NCBI GenBank assembly: GCA_910586735.1
Contig: CAJUJW010000002.1
Location: 18,056-82,055 of the forward strand
DNA length: 64,000 nt
Source: an uncultured Oscillibacter sp.
Lineage (GTDB): Bacteria > Bacillota > Clostridia > Oscillospirales > Oscillospiraceae
Direction: 5' to 3'
Part shown: in pieces, positions 1 to 8,800 of the stretch
How positions within the stretch are numbered: position 1 is the first letter of the stretch
Layout: each line of letters begins with the position of its first letter
Notes under the pieces: model-generated
What the model was told of the DNA's origin: nothing
The model's database searches: none
Seen by the model: only the letters and a program-made list of their open reading frames with translations
Position numbers and translations under genes: made by a program

Positions 1-603
1 GTCGTGGGTAACCATGAAGATGGTAGCCTCCAGGGCGCTTTTGGCCTGCTCGAAGGAGCGGATGACGGCCCGGGTGGACTTGGAGTCCAGGTTGCCCGTG
101 GGCTCGTCGGCCAGAATCAGCAGGGGGTGGTTGATGAGGGCCCGGGCCACGGCGGTGCGCTGCTTCTCGCCGCCGGAGATCTCCGCCGGGTATTTGTCCC
201 GGATGCCCGCGATGCCAAAGACCTCGCAGAGCTGGTCCGCCCGCTGCTCCGTCATGCCGGAGACGGTGCCGCCGATGATGGCGGGGAGCAGGATGTTCTG
301 CCGCACCGTCAGGCCGTCCAGCAGGAGGAAGTCCTGGAAGACGAAGCCCAGCTGCTTGTTGCGGACCTCCGCCAGGGCGTCCTCCCCCAGGCGGGCCAGC
401 TCGGTTTTCCCCAGGCGGATGCTGCCGGAGTCGGCGGGGATGTAGCAGGAGATGCAGTTCAGAAGGGTGGTCTTGCCGGAGCCGGAGGGGCCCATGACGG
501 CGACGAACTCACCCTTTTCCACCTGGAGGGAGACCCCCTTCAAAACCTCGTAGGAGGTTTTTCCTACCTGGTAGGACTTGCGCAGGTTTTCCACAGTCAG
601 CAT
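1..603 (-). CDS. ABC transporter ATP-binding protein (LolD/MacB/FtsE type), 3' end outside window
   Basis: The reverse-strand frame opens at an ATG at 603 with GAAAGGAAG upstream and stays open to base 1, giving 201 residues without a stop. The translation begins MLTVENLRKSYQVGKTSYEVLK and shows Walker A GPSGSGKTTLLN, a Q-loop (FVFQDFLLLD), the ABC signature SGGEKQR, Walker B LLILADEPTGNLDS and the H-loop MVTHD at the very end. The ADEPTGNLDS box is typical of the LolD/MacB/FtsE branch, whose partners are FtsX-like permeases for peptides, antimicrobials or lipoproteins. A permease gene is expected just outside the window. It lies 15 bp downstream of the TraX-like gene and may share its transcript. 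The family is clear; the substrate is unknown. Confidence 0.93.
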   Translation of the reverse strand, partial: MLTVENLRKSYQVGKTSYEVLKGVSLQVEKGEFVAVMGPSGSGKTTLLNCISCYIPADSGSIRLGKTELARLGEDALAEVRNKQLGFVFQDFLLLDGLTVRQNILLPAIIGGTVSGMTEQRADQLCEVFGIAGIRDKYPAEISGGEKQRTAVARALINHPLLILADEPTGNLDSKSTRAVIRSFEQAKSALEATIFMVTHD

Positions 604-618
604 GATGATCTTCCTTTC

Positions 619-1389
619 TTAACGTATGAATTGGATTGCCGCAATGACGGCGAGATGGGCGGGATAGAAGGCGTAGAAGAACCACTTGGGGATTTTCAGC
701 CCGGAGCGGGTGGGGAGGAAGATCAGCGGCGCGGCCAGCAGGGCAAACACAGCCCAGTCCACGGCAAAGCCGCCCAGCTTCAAGGCCAGCGGGTCCTCCA
801 GATAGCCGCCCCAGAGGCAGGGCAGGTAGGTCAGCACATAGAGTGCCGCGCCAATTTTGGGGTGGTTCCGGCAGAGAAAGAAAATCAGCATCAATTGAAT
901 CCCGATGCCGGAATAGTCGAAGTTCCACCAGCTCACCGCGAAGAAGGCCCCCAGGAACAGCCACCACTTCCGCTCTTTCAGTCCGTACATGGCCAGGAGG
1001 GACAGGAACAGGGTGAAGAAGATGTTCCAGTTGCTCCAATTCCGGTCCACCATCCAGTCGTGGGGATGGAAGGCCAGGACGTAGAAGGGCTGGGAAACCA
1101 CAGCGAAGACGGCCAAACGGCCCAGGTAGCGCCTTACGTCGTGGGTGTACAGCAGGCCCACGGTCATGCAGTAGCAGAAAATCGGAAAAGCCAGCCGCCC
1201 GATCCAGCGGAAGGGCCCAACCTCCGGGAAGAAGGCCCCGCCCACGTGGTCGACGAGCATGGCGGTGATGGCCACCAGCTTCAAGAGGTCCGTGTCCAGG
1301 TTGGTCTCCAGCCGGGGGCCGTGCCGGGGGACCTCCGTGGGGGTGGTCAGGGCATGCCGGACGCGGGCGGGAAGGGTGTTGGTATTCAT
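619..1389 (-). CDS. TraX family membrane protein
   Basis: 256-residue hydrophobic protein beginning MNTNTLPARVRHALTT; the ATG at 1389 was chosen because AAGGAGGAAAC stands just upstream. A region around residues 45-75 (LLKLVAITAMLVDHVGG, then IGRLAFPIFCYCMTVGLLYT) is the recognisable TraX signature, followed by several further membrane helices. TraX proteins are integral membrane proteins, first known from F-pilin N-acetylation; most Firmicute members sit outside conjugation loci and have no defined role. No conjugation genes are nearby, so a pilus role is unlikely here. It is followed after 15 bp by the ABC ATPase. Confidence 0.85.
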   Translation of the reverse strand: MNTNTLPARVRHALTTPTEVPRHGPRLETNLDTDLLKLVAITAMLVDHVGGAFFPEVGPFRWIGRLAFPIFCYCMTVGLLYTHDVRRYLGRLAVFAVVSQPFYVLAFHPHDWMVDRNWSNWNIFFTLFLSLLAMYGLKERKWWLFLGAFFAVSWWNFDYSGIGIQLMLIFFLCRNHPKIGAALYVLTYLPCLWGGYLEDPLALKLGGFAVDWAVFALLAAPLIFLPTRSGLKIPKWFFYAFYPAHLAVIAAIQFIR

Positions 1390-1431
1390 GGGCGTTTCCT
1401 CCTTGTGTTTCTCTGGGTTCAGGATAGCGCG

Positions 1432-1458
1432 AAAAAACGGCCCCCGCAAACGGGGCCG
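1432..1458 (-). terminator. Terminator-like hairpin in the leader of the TraX gene
   Basis: A perfect 7-bp stem (CGGCCCC/GGGGCCG at 1438-1444 and 1452-1458) with a 7-nt loop is followed on the reverse strand by six T residues. It lies between any upstream promoter and the TraX start at 1389, so it could stop antisense transcription from the regulator operon or act as an attenuator. A TATCCT box directly downstream could also serve as the -10 of the TraX promoter. Confidence 0.45.
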
Positions 1459-1541
1459 CTCATTTTGGCGGGTCTGTTGTAAAGTTTGGCAGGGCTAACG
1501 GATACGATGTCATAAACGGCGGTTCCGCCGTCATATTTGGT

Positions 1542-1570
1542 TTGGCGAACCGCCGGGGATGTGCTATAAT
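1542..1570 (+). promoter_or_regulatory. Sigma-A promoter of the LytTR/GHKL operon
   Basis: TTGGCG at 1542-1547 and TATAAT at 1565-1570 are separated by 17 nt. The -10 lies about 30 nt upstream of the response-regulator ATG at 1601, which is preceded by AAGGAG at 1587-1592. Confidence 0.75.
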
Positions 1571-1600
1571 AGCCCCAGCAAACCGCAAGGAGATGATACC

Positions 1601-2314
1601 ATGCTGCGAATCGGCATCTGCGACGACAGCGCCGACGCCCGCGTCGCCCTCCGGGCCGCGTTGGAACGGGCCCTGGAGCGGCGGCGGGGGGACGGCGGGA
1701 CGTTTTTCGAGTTCTCCTCCGGGGAGGGCCTCCTCCGCTGGCTGGAGAAGCACGCCGGGGAGCTGGACCTGGTGTTTCTGGACATTGAAATGGGAGAGCT
1801 GGACGGCATGGAGACCGCCCGCCGCCTCCGGGAGGCGGACGAGGGGCTGCTGCTGGTCTTTGTCACCGGCTACACGGACTACGTGTTCGACGGCTACTCC
1901 GTGGGGGCCCTGGGCTATCTCATGAAGCCCCCCAAGCCGGAACAGCTGGACGGCGTGCTGGACCGGGCCGCGGAGGCCCGCCTCCGGGAGGGCGCCGCCG
2001 CCTTCATCTGCCGCAACGGGGAGACGCTGTACCGGATTCCCAAGAAGACCATTCTCTACTTCGCCTCCGACCGGCGGCAGGTCACCTGCGTCTCCACCGC
2101 CCGGACCTATGTGTTTTACGGCAAGCTGGATGACGTGGAGCGGGACGTGGGGGACGGTTTCATCCGGGTCCACCAGCGCTATCTGGTCCGGGCCGCCGCC
2201 GTGGACCGGATGGAGGGAAGCCAGGTCTTTGTGGGCGGCGAGGCGCTTCCCGTCAGCCGGGCCTGCCGCTCCGCCGCCCTGGCCGCCCTGGCCCGGACGG
2301 CTCTGGAGGACTAG
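1601..2314 (+). CDS. LytTR-family response regulator (AgrA/LytR type)
   Basis: 237 residues. The N-terminal receiver has the acidic pair D8-D9, the phosphoacceptor D61 in LVFLDIEMGELDG, a conserved Thr (FVTGY) and Lys (GYLMKP). The C-terminal third (about 135-235) is a LytTR DNA-binding domain with the typical YRIPKKTILYFASDRRQV and FIRVHQRYLVR stretches. The ATG at 1601 has a good AAGGAG site; more upstream in-frame starts would precede the -10 box at 1565-1570. The kinase gene starts 3 bp after its stop, so the two form a two-component system. LytTR regulators usually control peptide signalling, bacteriocin or cell-surface genes. No AgrB/AgrD-like genes are visible here, so the signal is unknown. 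Confidence 0.93.
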   Translation: MLRIGICDDSADARVALRAALERALERRRGDGGTFFEFSSGEGLLRWLEKHAGELDLVFLDIEMGELDGMETARRLREADEGLLLVFVTGYTDYVFDGYSVGALGYLMKPPKPEQLDGVLDRAAEARLREGAAAFICRNGETLYRIPKKTILYFASDRRQVTCVSTARTYVFYGKLDDVERDVGDGFIRVHQRYLVRAAAVDRMEGSQVFVGGEALPVSRACRSAALAALARTALED

Positions 2315-2317
2315 GCC

Positions 2318-3652
2318 ATGGCTTCAACGTTTTTGATCAGCCTGGCGGAATACCTGCTGCACTGCTTTCAAAACTGGTTCTGGTTGATCCCGGTGTTTGC
2401 CAGCGGCTTCTTCCTCTTTCGGATCGTGTCCGCCTTTTTGGCGGTGAAGCCCTGGCGGGGCTGGCGAATCGCGCTGGTCCTGTTTCTGGGCATCATCTCC
2501 GACATGGTGATTTGGCTGGGGGACACCAATCTGCTGTTCATCCTGCTGTTCTTTTTCCCCGTGCTCCTGCTGGCCTCCAAGGGGGACCGGGCCGGGCGGC
2601 TGACGCTGACGGTCATCTTTTTCTGCCTCATCATGTCCGTCAACGCCGTGCTGGATACCTATTATGGCCCCATTATGGCCCGCTTCGATCTGGACAACCT
2701 GTATTACTACAGCAATAAATTCATCCGCCTCGCCGTCTGGGCCCTGCTGTACCTGGCGCCGCGGAAACACCTGCCAAAGCGCCCGCCCCAGCTCTCCCCC
2801 CGGTTTTGGCGGCTGGTGCTGCTCCTGGCCGCCATGCCCTTCAGCTCGCTGCTGGCGGTGGTGCTGCTGCCCCTTCTCCAGTCGGATTATATCTACAGCA
2901 ACGCTCTTCTCCACGGCCTGATTATGAATCTGGGGGTAGCGGTGCTCCCCTTTATCTTCCTCACCTCCCTGGCCCTGCTGTACGCCATATTGGTACTGGA
3001 AAACCACCAGCGGCTGGAGCAGGCGGACAAGCTGGCCTCCCTCCGGGAGAGCTACTACCAGGGCCTCCAGCGGGAGGAGCGGCAGGTGCGCACCCTCCGC
3101 CACGACCTGCGGAACCACCTGACGGCCCTTCGCGGGCTCGTGGAGGCCGGGGAGGAGGACAAGGCCCTCCAGTATATCGACCAGCTGGCGGACTCCCCCG
3201 CCCTCCGGGGCGGGCGGCGGCTGTGCGAAAACGACGCGGCCAACGCCGTCCTCTCCGCCAAGGCGGAGGCCATGGGCCGGGCGGGCCTGGAGGCGGACTT
3301 TGCCGTGATCCTGCCCAAGGAGCTGCCCCTGGGGGCGGCGGACCTGTGCGCCCTGCTGGGCAACGCCCTGGACAACGCCATGGAGGCGGCGGAACAGGCG
3401 GAGGACAAGAAGGTGGTCCTCCGCTGCCGGGCGGACAAGGGGCTCTTCATGCTGCGGGTGGAGAACGCCTACGCCGGAGACCTGCCCCCGGACCTGGCCA
3501 CCACCAAGGCGGACAAGGCGTCCCACGGCTTCGGCCTCACGGGCATGCGGGAGATCGCCCAGCGCCTGGGCGGGTCCCTGGAGGTCCGGGCCTCCGGCGG
3601 GCGCTTCCAGCTGGTGGCGGGACTGCCGCTGTTTCCTGCGCCCCGCCCCTAA
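2318..3652 (+). CDS. Sensor histidine kinase with GHKL ATPase domain (AgrC-like)
   Basis: 444 residues. The first ~225 are very hydrophobic with about six or seven membrane helices, as in AgrC/BlpH-type receptors. A short coiled stretch (residues 225-255) leads to the H-box HDLRNHLTALRGL, then the N-box NALDNAMEAAE and the G-box GFGLTGMREIAQRLGG of a GHKL (HATPase_c_5) catalytic domain. It starts at ATG 2318, 3 bp after the response regulator, so translation is probably coupled. Its final bases overlap by 4 nt the end of the convergent MFS gene. It phosphorylates the LytTR regulator by family logic; the ligand cannot be told from sequence. Confidence 0.92.
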   Translation: MASTFLISLAEYLLHCFQNWFWLIPVFASGFFLFRIVSAFLAVKPWRGWRIALVLFLGIISDMVIWLGDTNLLFILLFFFPVLLLASKGDRAGRLTLTVIFFCLIMSVNAVLDTYYGPIMARFDLDNLYYYSNKFIRLAVWALLYLAPRKHLPKRPPQLSPRFWRLVLLLAAMPFSSLLAVVLLPLLQSDYIYSNALLHGLIMNLGVAVLPFIFLTSLALLYAILVLENHQRLEQADKLASLRESYYQGLQREERQVRTLRHDLRNHLTALRGLVEAGEEDKALQYIDQLADSPALRGGRRLCENDAANAVLSAKAEAMGRAGLEADFAVILPKELPLGAADLCALLGNALDNAMEAAEQAEDKKVVLRCRADKGLFMLRVENAYAGDLPPDLATTKADKASHGFGLTGMREIAQRLGGSLEVRASGGRFQLVAGLPLFPAPRP

Positions 3653-4902
3653 GCCGGGTCCCCGGCCTCCGCCTCCAGGGCGGAGAACACCCGGCGGGAC
3701 CAGGCCGCCGTCAGCGCCGCCGCCACCGCCGCCCCGGCCAGCACGGCCCAGGCCGGGCAGTTCTCGAACAGCGCCCCGTACACCGCCTGCCCCAGGGGGG
3801 AGGCGCAGTTGGTCACCGCCATGACGAAGGCCATCACCTTCCCCAGCAGGGCCGGGGGCGTCCCCCTCTGGACGGCGGCGCTGAGGACCACCACCAGCAG
3901 GGTGGACAGCACCATGACGGCGAAGCTCATGGCCGTCACCACCCACCAGCCCAGGGCGGGCGGAACCCCCGGCAGCAGGGCGGCCCCTATGCCCGCCGCC
4001 GTGAGGCTGGCGGCCAGGAGGACAACCCCGCCCCGCCGGAGGCGCAGCCGGGCCCCCAGAAGGGCCGTCACCGCCCCGCCGAAGAGCCCGCCCAGGCCCA
4101 TGGCCCCCTGGGTGACCCCCAGGCGGCTGTCGCTCATGCCCAGGGTCTGGATCACCGCCACGGGGATGCCCACCACCAGGGCGGCGGACAGCACCAGATT
4201 AAAGAGGGCCAGCACCAGCATGACGGACAGGAACACGGGCCGCTCCCGCCGGACAAAGCGCCAGCTCTCCCCCAGGTCCCGCCGGACCGTGGACAGCACG
4301 CCCCCCGCCGCCGCCCGGGAGCTGTGAGGGATGTGAATGAACAGCTCCATGACGGCGGAGAGGAAAAAGCAGACGGTCCCCACCCACAGAATGGGCCGGA
4401 GGCCGAAGGCCCCGAACAGCGCGCCCCCGATCACCGGCCCCAGCAGGGCCGCCAGGGTGTCCACCATGTTGATGACGGCGTTGGCGCTGGTGAGCCGCTC
4501 CGGGTCCGCCAGAAGGGGGATGCTGGCCTGCACCGCCGGCTGATAGGCCCCGGCGGCGCCGTACAGCAGCATGAGGCAGACGGCCGCCAGCGGGACCAGG
4601 GGCGCCCGCCCTAGGAGGAGGGTGAAGAGCAGAATCAGCCCCGCCGTGGAGAAGTCCAGAAGGACCATGACGTTCCGCTTGTTCACCCGGTCCGCCGCCA
4701 CGCCGCCGATGGGGGCGCACAGCACCGCCGGGATAAACGCCGCCGCCCCCACCGCGCCGAACAGGGCCGGGGATCCGGTCTGCCGCAGGAGGTACAGCGG
4801 CAGGGCGAAGCGCAGAATGGCGCTGCCGAAGAGGGAGACGATCTGCCCCACCACCACCAGGGTAAAGTCCCGGCGGAATAGGGGCCCTTGAGTTGCTTTC
4901 AT
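3649..4902 (-). CDS. MFS transporter (drug-efflux-like)
   Basis: 417 residues, the usual length for a 12-helix major facilitator. It begins MKATQGPLFRRDFTLVVVGQ, typical of the MFS_3/enterobactin-exporter-like group, and has alternating hydrophobic segments throughout with the loop GGVAADRVNKRNVM between helices 2 and 3 (the MFS motif A region). The ATG at 4902 follows AGGAGCG. A TetR-family gene lies 88 bp upstream on the same strand, and a perfect palindrome sits in the intervening promoter region, so the transporter is probably a TetR-repressed exporter of a toxic small molecule. The substrate is unknown. Confidence 0.9.
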   Translation of the reverse strand: MKATQGPLFRRDFTLVVVGQIVSLFGSAILRFALPLYLLRQTGSPALFGAVGAAAFIPAVLCAPIGGVAADRVNKRNVMVLLDFSTAGLILLFTLLLGRAPLVPLAAVCLMLLYGAAGAYQPAVQASIPLLADPERLTSANAVINMVDTLAALLGPVIGGALFGAFGLRPILWVGTVCFFLSAVMELFIHIPHSSRAAAGGVLSTVRRDLGESWRFVRRERPVFLSVMLVLALFNLVLSAALVVGIPVAVIQTLGMSDSRLGVTQGAMGLGGLFGGAVTALLGARLRLRRGGVVLLAASLTAAGIGAALLPGVPPALGWWVVTAMSFAVMVLSTLLVVVLSAAVQRGTPPALLGKVMAFVMAVTNCASPLGQAVYGALFENCPAWAVLAGAAVAAALTAAWSRRVFSALEAEAGDPA

Positions 4903-4929
4903 AATAACGCTCCTTTTTATTTAGAATAA

Positions 4930-4954
4930 TAGAAACCGACCGTCGGTTTCTATA
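4930..4954. promoter_or_regulatory. Perfect palindrome, probable TetR operator in front of the MFS gene
   Basis: Two perfect 12-bp arms (4930-4941 and 4943-4954, ATAGAAACCGAC and its complement) surround a single central base at 4942. The site lies 28 bp upstream of the MFS start codon, where a repressor would block the promoter. Length and GACCG core fit TetR-family operators. Confidence 0.75.
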
Positions 4955-4990
4955 TCTCCAAAAAGAAACCGCCTGCGCGGCAGTCTCTTT

Positions 4991-5665
4991 TCAGTCGTGG
5001 GTTTCTCCCTCCACCGGAGGACGCCGGCCCAATCCGGCGTAGTGTTCCAGCATCTCGACGCTCTCCTGGTCAATCATCTCGGGGATGCCGAAGCGGAAGA
5101 ACAGCTGGTTGTAAATGGCGCACCGGGCCCGGAGCTCCTCCGGGGTGGTGGGCTGGACCACGGGGTTGACCCAGCCGTCGGCCAGCAGAAGCATGGCCTC
5201 CGCCAGCGCCTTGGGGTGCTTCGTGCGGATGGTCCCGTCGGCCATGCCCTGGCGGATGATGGGCTCCAGGAATTCCGGCACGACCTCCGTAAAAAGGCTC
5301 TGTATTTCCGCCGCCAGAAACTTGGGGTTATCGATGAGATAGGGCATCATGGAGTACATTTTCGACTGCTTGTCCGGGTGCAGGGAGACCTTGAAGATGG
5401 TCCGCAGCTTCTCCAGGCCGTTGAGGGAGGGGTCGTCCCGGACGGCCGCCAGCTCCCCGGCGTTCCGCTGTCCGATGCGGTCGCAGACGGAGTAGAAAAT
5501 GTCCTCCTTGGAGGTGAAGTGATGGTAGATGGCCCCCTTGGAGAGGCCCGTGGCGTCGATGATGTCCTGGAGGGAGGCCCGGTCATAGCCCTTCTCGATG
5601 AACAGCCGTTCCGCCGTGTCCAGGATTTTCCGCACCGTCTCCTCCGGGTACTTGTTCCGCGCCAT
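4991..5665 (-). CDS. TetR/AcrR family transcriptional regulator
   Basis: 224 residues from the ATG at 5665 (MARNKYPEETVRKIL), preceded by GCAGGAGGTGAG; an upstream in-frame ATG at 5713 lacks such a site. The N-terminal TetR helix-turn-helix is at about residues 10-56 (LFIEKGYDRASLQDII, GLSKGAIYHHFTSKEDIF). The C-terminal all-helical ligand domain is poorly conserved, as usual. It lies directly upstream of the MFS exporter on the same strand, with palindromes before both genes, suggesting autorepression and exporter repression relieved by a transported ligand. Confidence 0.93.
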   Translation of the reverse strand: MARNKYPEETVRKILDTAERLFIEKGYDRASLQDIIDATGLSKGAIYHHFTSKEDIFYSVCDRIGQRNAGELAAVRDDPSLNGLEKLRTIFKVSLHPDKQSKMYSMMPYLIDNPKFLAAEIQSLFTEVVPEFLEPIIRQGMADGTIRTKHPKALAEAMLLLADGWVNPVVQPTTPEELRARCAIYNQLFFRFGIPEMIDQESVEMLEHYAGLGRRPPVEGETHD

Positions 5666-5680
5666 GGGCTCACCTCCTGC

Positions 5681-5701
5681 AAACAAACCGGCGGTCTGTT
5701 T
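5681..5701. promoter_or_regulatory. Near-perfect palindrome upstream of the TetR gene
   Basis: Ten-base arms AAACAAACCG and CGGTCTGTTT around a central G differ at one pair. The site is 15 bp upstream of the tetR start codon and shares the AAAC/ACCG elements with the palindrome at 4930-4954, although the spacing differs. Probable autoregulatory operator. Confidence 0.55.
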
Positions 5702-5778
5702 ACAGGATAGCATGACGGGGGGCGGATGTCAAGAGGAAACCTCGGGAGGGGACGGCGGAAATAGAGCGGCGGCGCGTC

Positions 5779-5806
5779 TTGCGTTTTCGCATTTTTCTGG
5801 TATAAT
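5779..5806 (+). promoter_or_regulatory. Sigma-A promoter of the hybrid sensor kinase
   Basis: TTGCGT at 5779-5784 and TATAAT at 5801-5806 with a 16-nt spacer. It leaves a leader of about 80 nt before the ATG at 5895. Confidence 0.65.
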
Positions 5807-5894
5807 GGGCTCAATAAGGAATGAAGCCGGGGCGGCCCCGGCGCGTCCTCCGGGGGCCCCAGGGGAAGCGAGACGCGGACAGAGGAGATTTTCT

Positions 5895-8800
5895 ATGCGA
5901 GCAACCAAGAAAACCTGGCACAATGTGCTGTACATCTGCATCCTGCTGGCGGCGATTTTTCTGCTGTTCCGCTGGTATGCCACCGCGAACAGCCAACGGA
6001 TCGAGCGGCAGAACCTGAACTACGCCATGGACTCCGCCGACCAGACCGCCCAGCGAATCGAGAGCGAATTCAACAACGCCCAGCTGCGGCTGCGCAACTA
6101 CGCCTATCTGCTGGGCTCCAATCAAAGCCGGCCGGAGGTGACGGCTGAGCTGCTGAAGGGGATGGAGGAGCACGCCTCCTTCGACGCCATCCGCTTCACC
6201 AACGCAGAGGGACTCAACCTGGCCTCTGACGGGCAGACCAACGACAGCTCGGACCGGAACTATTTTCTCAGCGGCATGCGGGGAGAGAGCGGCCTGGAGG
6301 TGGTCCGGTCCCGGCAGACCGGCCAGCTCATGACGGTGTTTTACGCCCCCATCGAATACGACGGCGAGATCACCGGCATGCTGCTGGGGCTGTACTTCGC
6401 GGAGAACTACCTCCGGGATATGCTGACCGTCAGCTATTTCGGCGAGCTGGCGGACGCCTACCTGTGCTCGGCGGACGGCAGGGTGATCGCCAGCTCCGGC
6501 AGCAATGAGAACGATGTGTTCCTCCCCGACCTGCTGCTTGACGGCGGACTCATCGGCGGCGAAACCGCCGGCATCCTCCGGGAGGCTTTTCAGGACGGCA
6601 CGGAGGACAAGGGCTTCATCTGTCAGGACAGTTATGTGGACAATCTGTGCATGGTCCGCATTACCAACAGCGGATACACCCTGGTCCAGGCCTTCCCCCC
6701 CAGCGTCACCCAGTCCATGCTCCGGGAGGCCAACCACACCGGCATGGTCCTCCAGGTGATTTTGATCTTCCTTTTCGCGGCCTATATTCTGGTCCTGCTG
6801 ATCCGGGGGCGGGCCCGGCGGAGAATGCTGGAGAAGCAGAACACCCAGTTCGGCTATGTGCTGGACGGCCTGAACACCCTGTTCTCCTCCCGGTATCTCA
6901 CAGTGGACCTGGAGAAAAACGCGTATTCCTACATGGGGGGCATCCGTCCCCTGAGCAGCAGCCTGGCCATGGAGGGCTCTTATGACGACATCATCCGCAT
7001 CCATTCCCAGGATATCGTCGAGGAGGAGGGAAAAGCGCAGTACCGGCAGACCTTCAACGCGGAGGCCGTCGCGGAAATCCTCTCGGATCAGGACACGTAT
7101 ACTTACGAGTGCCACGTCTGCCGGAACGGCAAGGAGGACTGGGAGCATCTGATTGCCGTGTGCCTCCAGCGGAAGGAGGGGCGGGCCGTCCGCATTCTCT
7201 TTGTCCGGCAGAACATAACGGAGCTGAAGCAGCGGGAGCTCCAGAGCCAGAAAGCCTTATCCGTCATGAACCGCAAGGAGCGGCAGTACCGCATCGCCAT
7301 CACCTCCACCGCCTTCTGCACCTTTGAGTTCAACCTCACCAGGGACCTGATTGAACACGATGTCACCCGGGTCATCGACGGGCGTCAGGTCTCCCTGCTG
7401 GAGAAAACCGGCCTGACGGCCCCCTGCCCCGCCTCCGAGTGCTTCGCGCGGTGGGAGTCCTTCGTCCTGGAGGAATCCCTGGAGGAGTACCGGGCGGCGG
7501 TGAACGCGGAGCGGCTGCTGGAGCGCTTCGAGCGGGGGGAGATGGAGGTCAACGTGGACTACTGGGGCTGGGAGAGCCACGGGAAGCCCATGTGCGTGCG
7601 CCAGACCTTCATTATGACCCAGGAGGACGACTCGGAGGACGTGATGGTCATGGTGGTGTCCAAAGACATCACGGCCCAGGTCCAGAAGCAGCGCCAGCAG
7701 ACCCAGGCCCTTCAGGACGCGCTGATGCAGGCCCAGCGGGCCAGCAACGCCAAAACCACCTTCCTCTCCAACATGTCCCACGACATCCGAACCCCCATGA
7801 ACGCCATCATAGGCTTTGCCACCATCGCGGTGAGCCATATTGAAAACCGGGACCAGGTGCGGGACTGCCTCCAGAAGGTCCTCTCCTCCAGCAACCATCT
7901 TCTCAGCCTGATCAACGACATCCTGGACATGAGCCACATTGAGAGCGGAAAGGTCCAGATCAAGGAACAGGAGTGCAACATCTCCGAGGTGACCCACAAT
8001 CTGGTGAACATCATCCAGCCCCAGGTGAAGGCCAAGCGGCTGGAGCTGTTCATCGACACCTTCAATGTGAACAACGAAGATGTCATCGCCGACCCCCTGA
8101 AACTGAACCAGGTGTTCATCAACCTGCTGAGCAACGCCGTGAAATACACCCCGGCGGGGGGCACGGTGAGCTTCCGCATCCGCCAGGAGACCACCTTCCA
8201 CCGGGGCTACGGGGACTACGTGTTCATTGTCAAGGACAACGGCATCGGCATGTCCCCGGACTTTGTGGAGCATATCTTTGAGCCCTTCGAGCGGGAGGAC
8301 ACCGCCACCAAAACCGGCATCCAGGGCACGGGCCTAGGCATGGCCATCACGAAAAACATCGTGGAAATGATGGGCGGAACCATCACGGTCCAGAGTGAGA
8401 AGGGCAAGGGCAGCGAGTTCCGGGTGGAGCTGAGCTTAAAGCTCCAGGAGATGGAGAAGGACGCGGCGCGCATCAGGGAGCTGGAGGGCCTCCGGGCCAT
8501 CGTGGTGGACGACGACTGCGACAGCTGCGAAAGCGTGACCCGGATGCTCAAGCAGATCGGCATGCGGGCGGAGTGGACCACCTCCGGCAAGGAGGCGGTC
8601 TACCGGGCCAGGAGCGCCCACAGCGAGGGTGACTCCTACCACACCTACATCATCGACTGGCAGATGCCGGAGATGAGCGGCATCGAGACCTGCCGCCGCA
8701 TCCGCTCCGCCATCGGCCGGGACGCCCCCATTATCATCCTCACGGCCTACGACTGGACGGACATCGAGGAGGAGGCCAAGGAGGTGGGAGTCACCGCCTT

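Noticed and set aside
2324..3946. Long minus-strand frame over the sensor kinase gene
   Set aside because: The plus-strand kinase has H, N and G boxes; the minus frame is Gly/Gln/Arg-rich shadow sequence.
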